Shown here piece after piece: positions 1-20,700 of a DNA stretch of 64,000 bases. The translations under genes and the position numbers were made by a program. The stretch comes from Limanda limanda. Its lineage: Eukaryota; Chordata; Actinopteri; Pleuronectiformes; Pleuronectidae. The stretch is from positions 26,677,373 to 26,741,372 of the forward strand of contig NC_083648.1 in NCBI RefSeq assembly GCF_963576545.1, given 5' to 3'. How positions within the stretch are numbered: the first letter of the stretch is position 1; the number at the start of each line of letters is the position of its first letter. The notes under the pieces were generated by a model. That model was not told the origin of the DNA and ran no database searches. It worked only from the letters and a program-made list of their open reading frames with translations.

Positions 1-429
1 CTGTATTGCCGCATGCATTTTATTTCTGTATTTTCCCATTTTTTTATTTCTGTATAATTATTAACTTCTGTATTCTATTAATATTCTATATTTATATATA
101 TAGTTATTCATTTCGACATACACTTTTTTTTCTGTGTCCCTACGTTAATTAGGTAGGGGGTTTACACAGTCTACAGTCTTATCTCTGCATTTATTTATTT
201 ATTCAAACTTCAAACAGTGTCAAAATAGAACGTGTAGAATGTGTTTCTATGTCTTTCTGACTCTCTGGAGCTGCAGTGCATTTCAATCCCTGCAGGCTGT
301 TGCTATAGGACGAGTCTGTTATCGATGTCCTCCTCCTATGGTGGCTAAATGTCAGAGTAAAATGATGACTTCACAAGCTGTTGCTCTTTGACACCACCAC
401 CGGGCCATTACTTGATGTTTTAGATTATA

Positions 430-1012
430 GTTATTATTATTATCATTATTCAGGCAAATGAATTGGCTTTTTGAGGGCTTTAACATGCTCAACTTCTTAC
501 CAAAATTTGCAGAAAGTTAGAAAGTGGTGAAAATTTACGTATTTTGAAGGAATTTTCAATGGGCGTCGCAAAATGGCTCAACGGTGCCCCCCGAGACAGC
601 CCGAGACCCCCGGAAGGTGTTCCCATTGACCGATCTTCACAAAAATCAATACACAGGTGTATCATGACCAGACAAACAAAAAAGTCTCTGGGTGCAATTG
701 TAAAAACAAAACAGGAAGCCTGCTATTTTGTATTTAGTGGCCATTTTGGCCATATTCCACATTTTTTCTTTGATACACTTGTACCAGGGTTTTCATCGGA
801 TCAACTTCAAATTGAGATGAGTGTCATCACGACAAGATGGAGATAAAAACTGACTGACAGATTTGTTTTTAATCACACGGTGTGACCGTGGCGTGGTGTC
901 AAAGTTTGATTACACGCCATTAAAACACGATGTTCTGTAACGCAAACATACATGGACCATGAATCCTTTGATTTCAGTCTTCCTAGATCAAAGGAAACTT
1001 TATGTCTTGTTA
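430..1012 (+). repeat. Partial copy of the GGGCCCGAGCAC nonautonomous repeat family
   Basis: The sequence matches, with few differences, the copies arrayed at 26.9-30.5 kb. It runs from the internal AT-rich (ATT)n tract through the shared body to the point where the family normally continues into its CT-rich end. Here it breaks off into another (TTATTATT)-type tract. Both the GGGCCCGAGCAC head and the tail are missing. The 100-codon open frame at 544-846 recurs in every copy and belongs to the repeat. It is not a host gene. Confidence 0.85.
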
Positions 1013-1129
1013 TTATTATTACTACTATTATAATTATGATTTTTATTCGTGTTGTTATTGTTGTTTTTGTTGTTGTTATTAATATAGGGAGTTTTTTCTC
1101 TCTTCAGTTGTTTGCTCTTTGTAGGAACT

Positions 1130-1212
1130 GTTGGGCACCTTACACCTTGAGTGCCTTGAGATAATGTATATTATATTTTGGCGATATACAAATTAAATTG
1201 AACTGAATTGAA
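1130..1212 (+). repeat. Retroposon 3' tail
   Basis: A short segment reading 'gtgccttgagata...ttggcgatatacaaattaaattgaa' resembles the common fish LINE/SINE 3' end in which a pol III or LINE tail is followed by short AATTGAA repeats. Only the tail is present. A similar tail lies at about 10617-10670. Confidence 0.5.
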
Positions 1213-1257
1213 ATAATTTACTATATAATCCAAATGAAATGTCACAATATATTCCAT

Positions 1258-1560
1258 CCATCATCTATGCTGCTTATCCTTTGAGGGTCTCAAGAAACCA
1301 GCTTATCACAAGACTGAAATAAAGAGACAAACAACCATTCACACTCGCATGCGCATATGTGGTCAATATAGTCTCCAGTTGACCTTAATTGCATGTCTTT
1401 GGACTGTGGGAAGAAGCTGGAGTACCCACAGACATGGGGCACATTCAAACTTCACAAAAACAGCCCTGGTTGGCCATCAGGTTCGAACCCAGAACCTTCT
1501 TGCTACTGAGCGACAGCGACAGCGCTAACCACTGCAAAGCCCTGCTGCCCTTGTGTCAAT
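1258..1560. repeat. Interspersed repeat, class unknown
   Basis: The text 'atccatcatctatgctgcttatcc' followed by 'cattcacactcgcatgcgc' and 'ctttggactgtgggaagaag' is a pattern seen in many fish genomes as an interspersed repeat. No open frame of interest is present. A short (GTCT)n run follows at about 1588-1620. Assignment is from memory only. Confidence 0.45.
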
Positions 1561-1923
1561 TCAAACTACATACTAATTCCACAGATGTATGTCTGTCTGT
1601 CTGTCTTTCTATCTGTCTGTATGTGGAATGCATGTCTTGCAAACCATTCAACATATCAGAAAAAAGCTCTGCTCACAAAGTCCAGCAGGCAAATAATAAA
1701 AAAGGGACAGTGTATTGTAGAACTGTTTGAGGAGGAGTCACTAATGACAGTGAATAATTCTAGAGTATAGCTCTAGAGCATTAACACAGACCAAATAACC
1801 AGCTCATTCCAAAGAGGCAGGTTTAGAACGGGCACTACACTAGTTTATCTAAAAAACTAAAGAAATACAACAACAAAAAAACCATTGCTTTACCCGTCTT
1901 TACCATCTTTTGTGTTTATTTAC

Positions 1924-9199
<7,276 letters not shown>

Positions 9200-11101
9200 C
9201 CTGGCGGAAAATCAGCAAGTAACAATAAGGAACAGCAAGTTTGAAATTGTGTAGCTTTGAACATGGCCTAATAGTAAATAGTGTTTGTTTGTCACCTACT
9301 TGTTTTGGCTTTGCTCTGTGCCTCTGCCAGTCATTTCATGTCTCCGACTTTCCTCTCCTTTTTCCATCCTCTCCTGTCAGGTGCTTGAACTGTCTGCTTG
9401 ATTTACATCAAACGACACCAGAGGCAATGGACAGGGTAATTCTCCCCTTTTCATTTATTTGAGCCTTATCTTAAGAGAAGAGATAACAAGGTGCACATGC
9501 TTATACTTCAGTCTCTTCTCTTCCGCTTCAGCCTTGATCAATCCGGTCAGAACTCCGGTCTAAGGTCAAGAGTGATTAGCAGTGTGTGTCCTTTGTCCTG
9601 ATGCCTTTATTATCCCTTTAAAAACTAAAAAAAAACATATTTATTAAAGTTAAAGTCTGCATCATTTTCACTTACTGTTCTGATAATGCAAAGTAACAAA
9701 GGTAAATCTGGAGGATCATGAGCTGAATAACAGGTCAATAAAGAGGAAACAATCAATATTTCTCAAGAGTCTACTGTATCTAATGACTTTCCTCTAAATT
9801 AGATATTTTTAGGAGGTCCAAAATGTTTGTGACAACTACAACAACTGTACACATTGACATGGAAATTAAAATGAGGGTTTCTTTCCGGGATATCAGCTGA
9901 TGTTCAAGAATACAGTTTTGGTCTATCCAATGCAAAAGGCTCTCTTGAAATCATTCCGTTTTAAAGAATTGGTGTCATCACAGATTTTTCTTCAAGTAAT
10001 TATCCAGTTATTCTGTAAAATTTCAAATCCTACTCACACATAACACCTGTTAAGACTTGGCCTGACATCACTTTTGCAATTTTCTAATAAAAAGCCCTTG
10101 GTGCATATAATATGTGTCTTGACCACAGGCCACCCTGGAACCGTGAAACAAGAGTTCTAATTAAATATGGAAGCAGTGAAGTGTAAGCACTTTACTGCTG
10201 AGTTTGCATACAAGGGCTAAGTGAAGATAGGGAGAAAGACCGAGAGAGATCTTATCTTCAACCCACACACTTATGAATTGGATAGATAACTTTTTATCAC
10301 CTATATGGACTAAGCAATTCTCTACCCCCCATTTATTCTTATCAAATTACTGCATCGCATAAAAACAACAATTATAATACTATTATCTGAATTATTGTTA
10401 CAATGATCTGCTTCTACATTATTACAATTATTATTGTTTTGTATGTAGTATGTTATAATGATGATGATGATTATTATGATGATTATTATGATTATTATAA
10501 AAATAAACATTATATCTCTGAGAATCAATTATAATATTGTCATTATAATAACTAGTCTAAAAGTGTTTAAATAGAACTGTTACACAACTGATCCTGTTCT
10601 CTTTCTCTATCAATCAGTTGAAGTGCTTTGAGACGTTTGTGATCTGGTGCCATACAAATAAAAAGGGACATCATTATTTCCTGCAGCCTTTAGTTGACAA
10701 GTTTATGTATGTTTTCGAGACGCTGCAGACATTGCCATTTCACATGAGATGATTTCCTATGATGTAAACACACATGGTAATTCCATGTCCACTGTTTACA
10801 CTGTGTCCACACAGCTGAGGTAGGCAACATCTGGATTAGGATCATAGCACTTATGCACTAATCATTGATCTAGTCACTTTGATTTGAATAATTATAGGCA
10901 ATAACATCTTATCTCATTCTGCCATTTGCCTCAATAACTGCTAGTTCACACAGACAAACACTCTCTCTCTTTTTCTTTCCTTCTTTCTCTCCCTCTTTTA
11001 TTTTCCTTTATTTGTTAATCGTTAATATCAATGCTGAGTTTTGTAAAGTCAGTATCTGTTGGTACGCACTGTCAGGGGCTGGTATTCTAACCTTTCTAAC
11101 C
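9200..11101. other. Upstream DNA of fam151a without recognised genes
   Basis: This stretch precedes the FAM151A first coding exon on the minus strand and should hold its 5' UTR and promoter. I see a retroposon-like tail near 10617-10670 and an AT-rich ATT/ATG microsatellite at about 10455-10505. No convincing exon is visible. Confidence 0.5.
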
Positions 11102-12425
11102 TAACTTCTTAAGTTCAGCAAAGTTGGCAAGACATTCACAGATTGGGACTTCCTGGATCAATAAGTCATAAGCGAAACGTTGTTAAAGCACAAACGCTGC
11201 ATAATTCCCACCATAGTAATGTGGATAATGGGCAACAGGCCAGTTGTCATCAATATGAGTCAATATGAAAAGAGATATTACAAAAATATTCAATAACCTC
11301 ACCGTAATACTGTATATTCTCACCAAAATCGTGTCACAGATCCAGGGAGTCCTGCTGACTATGCTACAGTACTAAGTTTAGGAAAAAGTGATTTGGGGAA
11401 ATATTTCTTACTAAAACTATTCAATATCTTCCCTGAAATACTGTTTATTCTCACCAAAAGCACGTCACATGTCCAGGGAGTCCTGCTGGCTATGCTACAG
11501 TAATAGGTTCGGGAAGAAAATATTTAGCATAGTTTTGGGCAATATTTTCTATTAAACATATTCAATAACTTCAGTCTATTACTGTATGTTGTCACCAAAA
11601 TCACGACACATGTCCTGCTGGCTTAGCTACAGTACAAAGTTTGGAGAATAATTTCCTGATGGCTATACTACAGTACTAAGTTTGGAAAAATTGTGTTTTG
11701 TATTATTTTATTACAGTGAGGTTATTGAATAGTTTTCATAAGAAATATTCTCCAAAATTATACAAAGTCACATTTTCCCAACTTAGTACTATAGCATAGC
11801 CAGCAGGAGACCCTGGATCTGTGACATGATTTTGGGGACAATATTCAGTATTAGACCGATGTTATTGAATAATATTCATTATAAATATTTCCTAAAATTA
11901 TGCTCAATCACTTTTTCCCAAACATAGTACTGCAGCATAGCCAGCAGGACTCCTTGGACCTAAGATGTGATTTTGGTGAAAATGTACAGTATTACAGTGA
12001 CGCTATATAATAATCTTCATAAAAAATATTGCCAAAAATTCTGATAAATTACGTTTTTTTTTATTTGTAGTGTAGCATAGTCAGCAGTCGCTGGACCTGT
12101 AACATGATTTTGCTGAGAATATACAGTATTACAGTGAGGTTACTGAATATTTTTGTAATATCTCTTTTCGGTGTTGCACTTTGTAGACGGTCCCTGCGCA
12201 CTCGTTTCTCAGCAGGCTGTACATAGACACCCATGTTATGTGTCCATCACGGAGGACGACTCATATTGATGAAAACTGGCCTGTTGCCCGTTGTCCATAT
12301 TACTATGGTGGGAATTATGCAGCGTTTGTGCTTTAACTACGTTTCGCTTAAGACTTACTGATCCGGGAAGTCCGAATCTGTGAATGTCTTGCCAACTTTA
12401 CTGAACTTAACTCTAACCAATCATC
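11102..12425. repeat. 1.3-kb foldback (palindromic) repeat in divergent promoter region
   Basis: The outer arms 11102-11278 and 12142-12425 are inverted copies. For example, 'cataattcccaccatagtaa' on the left corresponds to 'ttactatggtgggaattatg' on the right. Inside, a unit of roughly 125-140 bp containing 'ccagggagtcctgctg' and 'tatgctacagta' repeats about three times forward (from about 11290, 11420 and 11560), then about three times in reverse (from about 11710 to 12150). The right arm has about 90 extra bases (12171-12260). There is no open frame. The arrangement resembles a foldback or MITE-type DNA transposon. Confidence 0.8.
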
Positions 12426-12472
12426 ACTTTTCATGCCGTAATATAACCAATCAGAGGTAGAAAAGGGGCGGG
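12417..12472 (+). promoter_or_regulatory. CCAAT boxes and GC box upstream of dnai4
   Basis: CCAATC occurs at 12417-12422 and AACCAATCAGAG around 12445-12456; both match NF-Y sites. A GGGGCGGG GC box lies at 12465-12472, next to a perfect hairpin GGCGGGTGTTCACCCGCC. No TATA box is seen, which suits a GC-box and NF-Y driven promoter. Function is inferred from consensus only. Confidence 0.5.
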
Positions 12473-12524
12473 TGTTCACCCGCCTTGGGTAGGGAAAGAA
12501 ATCGACAGTGTCGGGTGGCCTCAC

Positions 12525-12538
12525 GTTGTTATGGCAAC
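12525..12538 (+). promoter_or_regulatory. RFX X-box
   Basis: GTTGTTATGGCAAC is a near-palindromic match to the RFX X-box (GTNRCC, 0-3 bases, RGYAAC). The right half is perfect and the left half differs at the CC. It lies 30 bp upstream of the dnai4 ATG. X-boxes in this position are typical of motile-cilium genes driven by RFX2/3 with FOXJ1. Confidence 0.65.
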
Positions 12539-12568
12539 GTAGTGGGTAAGATATTCAACAGTACAACA

Positions 12569-15500
12569 ATGTCTTCGTCGGTGGAAAACGAAGAAAGAAA
12601 GAAGAGACGCACTCTGGTGCTGAGGCCGTAAGTTGACATGTTTTCACAACAGGACAGTCATTGCAATCTAAAAGTAGTTTTAATCAGTTATTTTAACGTG
12701 TTTCAGCTCTTCTCGAGCAGTAAATGTCTTCGCGTCGGGAGTCAACCAAGGTACAAGACACACGAGCAGCGTGCTGGGTTCGTCCAGCAGGAGAAGTTTC
12801 AGTCTTGGCGGCGGGAGCAAAGTTCTGGAGAAAAGCGCCACCCACACTCCGAGACAAGATGCTCGGGTAAGTTCACGCATGTTTGTAGCAGCAGGCTAAT
12901 GTAGAAGCAGTGATGTCGGAGCTAACTGGGTGGCTAACTGTCTGCAGGTGTTGGATGAAGAGAACAATGATGTCACTCCTCAGCCACTGTACAAGGCTGA
13001 TCCTGGAGCAGTTCAGGTTAAAGGCAGTAGGTTCTTTGTGGAGGAAATCTGTGCTGAATCAGCATCAGACCAGATAACAGCCACAGGCAGCTTCACCAGG
13101 CCCTTCTCCAGGTACCACAACAACATAACACATTTTGCACTTTTTTGTATTTATTTGTTATTTATATTTCACGTACTGATTTTTGACATTGTTTGACTTT
13201 GTGGAATTTTAAATAAAGCCTGTGACACTCACTCTAAATAGCGGCTCACCAGCTGAACTTGTTGCTCGGGGACGCCCAGTATTTTCATTGAAATGCAGGG
13301 CTGCCAGGTAGAGTTTTTGGGGAGAAAATAATACTTATGAGAGCATGTGTGTATGCGTGTATAATTGTTTGTAAAATACATAGTAGGTGTACATTTCTTT
13401 CAAAAAATTATCGTATTGTTACCTGCATAACATTCCAAGAAAAGGAAAGACAACATTTTTGGGCGCAAAACGCAGAATGACGCTGTGGAAAGACTCCAAC
13501 GGCGAGATCAGGTAGTGAGGGCTCAGGTTCCCCACATCTTTCAGAACCCTCTTGCAACTCAACACCTGTCTAATCTGCAGAAGGCTGGTGTCCCTGTCAA
13601 AAAAGGGGGGGAAACATAACTATAGATTCAAAGCGATTATGGCATTTGTTATTTGGTTTGTTTTACACACATATATTTATATACATATATATTGTACATG
13701 TATAAACACAAACCTTACATTTACAATGCAAATTCTTACATTTACACTGCCAACATTACTGTAACAACAAGTTCCTGCAGATTCATGCTGTACAACATCA
13801 GGAGAATATGCCCCCTTCTCACTTAGAAGGCGGTGCAGGTTCTGGTCCAGGCCCTGGGCATCTCACGCCTAGACTATTGTAACTCCCTCCTGGCTGGTCT
13901 ACCTGCTAGTGCCATCCGACCTCTGCAGCTCATTCAGAATCCAGCAGCTCGACTGTTTTTTTTAACCTGCCTAAATTCACTCACACTACTCCGCTCCTCC
14001 GCTCCCTTCACTGGCTACAAGTGGCGTCCCGCATCCGTTTCAAAACATTAGTGCTTGCGTACCGTGCTGCGAATGGATCAGGTCCAGTCTACATCCAGGA
14101 CATGGTCAAACGTTACCCCCACGGTCCGTTCACTCCGCTCTGCTTCGGCCAATCAGCTTGTTGCTCCCCCACTGCGATCTAAACACTCATCAAAATCACG
14201 ACTGTTTGCTGTCCTGGCTCCTAAATGTTGGAATGAGCTCCCCATCGACATCCGGACATTAGAAAGTTTACACATTTTCCGCCGGAAACTATTTTTGAAG
14301 AAATTGTACTTTCTTGATTCTTGTTTGTCTGGGTTTGTACCCTCGGGTTGAATTCACTTATTGTAAGTCGCTTTGGATAAAAGCGTCAGCTAAATGAAAT
14401 GTAATGTAATGTAATGAGTGGATGTCTTGGACATGGTTAAGGTTGGAGGTCCACTTTGCCACTGTCTCTGGCCCTGATGTTGACGTAGCGGCTGTCCAGT
14501 AGATGTGATTTTTTATGCTGCAAAGCCACTTCTTCAGTTTCTCACATTCTTTGTTCTGTGAAATCTTGACCAATTTCTTGGACACTCCTAAAAATAAAAA
14601 GATTTAGTCATGCACAGACACAGTATATATTGAATACAAAATTAATCCCAACATAAACTCTAAATAATATTCCAAACAGGGTATGCCTTCAATGTATTGT
14701 GTGAATGAGTGAATTAATTACAAAATTGCCAATAATGCGAATTTCTGCTCTAATTATAGAATAAGTAAATCACCAGTTTGTGATAATTATTGATGTGCTC
14801 CATGACTTTGATAATGAACAAAAGTGCTGTGTGGAGAAAGCATACCTAGACTAACCAACATAGAGTTTTAACATGTGAACAGGGACTTTCTTAGCCTGAT
14901 GAGCCCCATGGTACACAGACACAGAAAATAATACCTTTTTCCATGTGCCAGACATCGTAGTAGTGTGTGATGTTGGTCCCCCTTAGGAATTTCTGGATTT
15001 GAGGGTGGCGGTCTGTGACAATGCTATCCAGAGTCACACCACGTGCCTCCAAGAAAGCAAGGCTCCTTTTTAGGCCGTCTTTCTCGATGTGGTAACTCCC
15101 TCCAACTTCATTGCTCTGATTATAAAGAAATGGTTGAACAGCTTTATTTCTGGACTTTGTTCACATAGTGAACAATGTCAGTGAATTTATTTCATTGCAT
15201 TTTCATTATTTCAGTAGTCATGACTATCTTCCTCCCTCTGTTTGTGACCATGCGAAGGTTTTTGTAAGCAGCCCAGACTTCCTGTCTGTGGTGTTATTCA
15301 CACCTACCCCCCCTACCCCTTTCAAAACTATAGCTAATTGTTGTTGTTCACACCTTGCATTCCCTAAACTGACCCTCCAGAGAGACTCCTGTGGATAATC
15401 TTTTATGTCATTGTTTAGATGTGCTTATTATCCCCCACTAGTTATAGGTTATGTTAGCTATTGCTGTGTTGTACATTTCCATGAACATCATGTTGAAGCA

Positions 15501-17757
15501 ATATTGCTATGCACTTTCTTCTGCATGCACTAACCTACTGAGATTTTATAAAGTTGGCAGTTCATGAGCTCCATGCATACTCCATCAGTACATTCATCTA
15601 ATTCAGGCTGAATCAAGACATACTACTTTTCCATTCAATTTGCCATGGAAATATGATACATTTTCAATAACTTAGTTTAGTTTACACATTGGAGTTTATG
15701 TTACTCACCTGAACCAGCTGGAGATCAATAACAGTGTTGGTCGTCAGGTCCATCACTGTGTAACTGCCAAATCTGGCACAATGTCCTTCAAAAATACATG
15801 TAATTATTTTACTTTATATGTCATTTCACATGTTATTGTATGATATGTTGTTTTCTTAGTAACCCTTTGTCTAAACAAAGACATATTTGGGTGCATGACA
15901 TGACGAATTATTTTTCTGTAATTAAGTGTGAATGTTTATTTAGATGCATTTAACCACTTAAACAACACATGGATGTGATGCATATTATGGTACTTTGTTT
16001 TTTCAGCATTTGAACATTATAATTTCATATAACTGTAATCCTCATTAGACATTTATTAAAAAAATACTGTTTCACCCTTATTTGTCAACTACCCATTTAT
16101 AAAAAAGTAACAGTCAGTATTGCGTACCTGGTGAGTCAGCCCTCAAGTCACCACCTAGGATGACTTTCTGTTGCTGAAATAGCTGGTCCAACATGCCATG
16201 CTGCACTGTTTTCCAGCTGTGTACGATTGCAAGCTCTATGAACAACCAGGCGTGCCTTCTAAATGTGTCATAATGAAACATCCTCAACTGCATTGCCTGG
16301 AAGATCTGAGATTAAAAAAGACACAGGACTCATTTCTTTAGTACTACTTTCGGATTGCGTGTTTATATACTAATGAACTAATATATATAATTTCACTCCA
16401 CAAATTCAGATGACAACATTCTACTGTATGTTCAATTAATTACTACAAGTCAATTAAGTTGTGAATTAAGGTAAAGTCAATTAACAATTACCTTCTCAAG
16501 TTTGAATAAAGAGGCCCCAGTGGCATACACTGCAGCTGAGAGTTGGATGTTCCCAACAGTAGTGCTACCAAGAAGAGGTGTTTGAATTGCCCCCCAGGTT
16601 GGATCAAACAGTCTTGCCGGACGTTCCCCACCCTTGCTCTAATTGAATCTTTAAAATCTAAACACTAATATTGTACAATTACAAAATTTTTAGGACAATT
16701 ACAAACTGATACCCTGTAGTAACTAGTCAAACAGGAGCACTAAAAGTGATATTGAACAAAAGATATGCTCAGACCAAAATTTAAACTGCGAAATAAATAT
16801 TTTAATTGAATACAAATTATTATATATAATTAATCACAAAAATGGCAACAGTCCTGTAAACCATTTAGAATATCTTAATTATCTATAGAATTAAAGAAAC
16901 AGAAGCACTAAGTAGACTAAAAAGTCTGATTACTAGAAATCACACTTGTAACAGCAGTAAGGATTTGTCAACAGATAGAAACAGACATGGATGGCCCCAC
17001 CCACAGGGGTGAAGTCATGCTATCTCCATCGTATTCTCAGAAAAATTCGCAACATCTGCTTGAGACAAGAAATGGCTAGATGAAGACATAAAAGGTACCA
17101 GATGATGCATTCAATTAGGGTGAATAGAGTACAGATTCATCCTTAATACATTTCCAATAAGTGACTTTTTTAGCTATTTTAACAAAGAGACCTAAATTCT
17201 GCCTCTTTTTTTTTTCTTCTTTAGCGAGTGACACTTGTGGCATGAAGTCTGACACTTGAATGTTTCATAGTGTTTTTCTAATAAGCGAACTAAACCCACA
17301 CATTGGCGTGTATCCGAGCATAAATGTGTTATCAAAGTTTCTTACTTTTGCATCCATCCCTATACCATTGCTTTTCATATGCGATATGCGATATACAATG
17401 CAGAGAGTCCTCTTGCATGTAGTATGTGTCAGCGAAGGGGAGGTGCATTGCCTGGATTTCTCTCAGAAGGGCCTCACTCACAAGCAGGAGGTCAGGATCA
17501 TGTTTTACAAAGGCTGATTGTTGATCAAACTTGTTACAACTTGCAGGCCGTCAGGAGTGGAAATTAATCCTATCCCTAGATGACACATAATAATATTTAA
17601 AAGGACAACACCCTGATATGAGGAAAGAGGGTTTGAAAATTTCACGACTTTGATTATCAGAACATGTTAGAGGAACAGAATATATTTATTTAGTGAAGAG
17701 GTAAAGAGAGTGTGTGTGTGCGTGTGTGTGTGTGTGTCTGTGTGTGTTTGTGTGTTT

Positions 17758-17788
<31 letters not shown>

Positions 17789-20700
17789 CGTGTGCGTGTG
17801 TGTGTGAACTAGCAGCAGAGACACTAGTAGATAAAGGTCATGATAAATCTGCCATAATGCAGGTCACTAACGGTTATCTTGTCAGGTCACACATGGTACG
17901 GTCATCTTGTCAGGTCACACATGGTACGGTCATCTTGTCAGGTCACACATGTTACGGTCATCTTGTCAGGTCACTACCATCTTGTCAGGTCACATATGGT
18001 ACGGTCATCTTGTCAGGTCACACATGTTAAGGCCATCTTGTCACACATGGTACACATGGCAGAGATATTAGTGTGGTGTGTGTGTGTGTGTAAACTAGCA
18101 GGAGAGACACTAGTAGATAAAGGTCATGATAAATCTGCCATAATGCAGGTCACCAACGGTTATCTTGTCAGGTCACACATGGTACAGTCATCTTGTCAGG
18201 TCACACATGGTACGGTCATCTTGTCAGGTCACACATGGTACAGTCATCTTGTCAGGTCACACATGTTACAGTCATCTTGTCAGGTCACACATGGTACGGT
18301 CATCTTGTCAGGTCACACATGGTACGGTCATCTTGTCAGGTCACACATGTTAAGGCCATCTTGTCACACATGGTACACATGGCAGAGATATTGGTGTGGT
18401 TACATTTCACAGAGATAATCCCTAGTACAGATTGATTATATAATTTTCTATTACAACTACCGAAAACCAAATCGACCACACACACTTCCTGTGTATGTAT
18501 AAACAGGAAGTTCAGGCGCTCTCTCCTAGATGTCCGTGTGAAGAGGGGGGCAGACGCTGGGTCAGACCACCCCCTACTGGCTTCAAAACTCCAGCTCAAG
18601 CTGAAGCGATGCAACAACCCCATCAACACAAGAACTAAGTTCAACATCCAGCTCTTCCAGGACATAGGAACAACTGAACTGTACCAGACCACCTTACAGA
18701 GCAGGTTCCAAGCCCTGCTAGAAGAAGAGCACAAATCAGTGGAAGAGCACTGGAACAACCTGAAAAACATATGGAAGGAGGCATGCCTAGAAGTAGTGGA
18801 AAACCTTGGTTATCAACAAACACATTAAAGAAAATTGAAGAAAGCAGGGCAAAAAAAGCAAACTAAACAAAAGCAAAACCCGAGCAAAAAAGGCAGCCGC
18901 TCACGAAGAATATGAAACAGAGGAAGCAGCTGGAAAAAACAACCTCAAAGAACTCTAAATGACCACCAAGAAACTAGCTGGAAAGTTTGGGCAGACAAAC
19001 ACTCAGATCAGGGACGACTCCTCACCACCAAGGAAGAACAACATCAAAGGTGGACAGAACACTTTAGGGAGCTGCTCAACAGACAGCCCCCTGCCCAAAA
19101 GGTAGAGATCCCACCAGCCACGCACACGCTTGATATTAACTGTGTCCCCCCCCAACAAGATCTGAGGTGAGGAAGGCCATCAAGGCATTGCGACATGGCA
19201 AAGCAGCAAGGCCAGATGACATATCATTAGAGGCTCTACAAGCGGATCTCGACACCTCAACCACCATGCTCCACCAGCTAATAAAGCCCATATGGATTGA
19301 AGAAGGAAAAATACCAACAGACTGGAAGGACGGACTCATTTCTGTCATACCGAGGGATCATGTTGCTATCAACAACAGGCAGTGTTCAGCCGCATCATCT
19401 TGGAGAGACTGCGCCAGCGGGTTGATGATGAACTGAGAGAAAACCAAGCTGGTTTCAGGAATGAAAGATCATGCAGTGACCAAATTGCTAGCCTCAGGAT
19501 CATTATTGAGCAGTCCATAGAATGGAAAACATTTTCCATCGACTACACATGACCTGCCTGGTATTTGCACATTTAAATGGTTTTGTATTTATATACAGTC
19601 TTGATGACCACTCAAAGCGTGTATGTAAAATAGTTAACTATATTGCACATTAAACTACATTAATACATTTATAATCCAACAAAAGATTAAATACAATTGC
19701 GGCGGATCAAGGTAAAGCTGATTGTCACTGTAGGAAGATTCCTCTTTAGAGCTTAACATTTAGTGAGTAGAATTTACAGGAGAAAAGTTAGAATTGAGAG
19801 TCGAGGAGCCATTATTAATCACAGTTCTTGTAGCAGTTCACATCTGTTCTGAAGTTTCTTCATGTTCTGCAGATTAAAACACAGTGTTAGAAATTATTTT
19901 ACACAACACTATTTAACGTTAGCTCACACACTAACTTCAGCTACAACTCTGAAATATGTTGACATGTTACCACTGGCTTTTCTGATTGTTAAACATGAAA
20001 TTTACATCAGATAATCAAAGCTAACTGAGTTAGCAGCTAGTTCTCAGAGCAGTCTGTGGTCAGTAGCCAGTGTAGGTGGGCGTGTATAAACTCCTCTAGT
20101 TGGAGGTCAGAGGGGAGACCCGACTCATCCCTTTGATCAAAATATTGTTACGTCTCAGCCTGGCTCCAAAGTGCCAAGATGGTGCTGATCAACTCCGAAA
20201 CTCTCGGCTTCAAAACGGGAGTTCACGAACCTACGGGTGGTGTCACGCTAGGTTGCCACAACGTCAACGTGTGTCTTCCAAGGCAAGGTCAAAGGCATTG
20301 CCTTTAATCTATCAATCCATTAATATACCCCTTTAAATCGCTTCATATAGACTTAGATGGCTATATGGATATATCAAAGACACCTTGACAGTCTTTGATA
20401 TGTCATTAAGAAAAACAGGCAATGAAGAAGGGGAAGAAGACAGTAGATTGACATATTGGATTAGAGACTTAATATTTGACGTTTATTCAGGTAAGAATTG
20501 GGACAACTTTATCAGGAAGCTATATTGTGAAAAAATGGTACTCCTCAGGACAGGGTCATTAGTCAAATATTGTTTTCAACTATGATGAATGATGTGTTCT
20601 CGCAAGTTCAGGTTAATATTGGGCGGCCCCTCTTTGCTGATGATGGAGGGTTTTGGAAAGGGGAAGCAATATTCATCATATTATGGGAGAAAATACAAGA

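Noticed and set aside
544..846. 100-codon frame as a gene
   Set aside because: The same frame occurs in four or more copies of a noncoding repeat family at 27-30 kb.
17873..18390. CRISPR-like array of 28-bp repeats
   Set aside because: The units are contiguous with no unique spacers, so this is a minisatellite in vertebrate intronic DNA.
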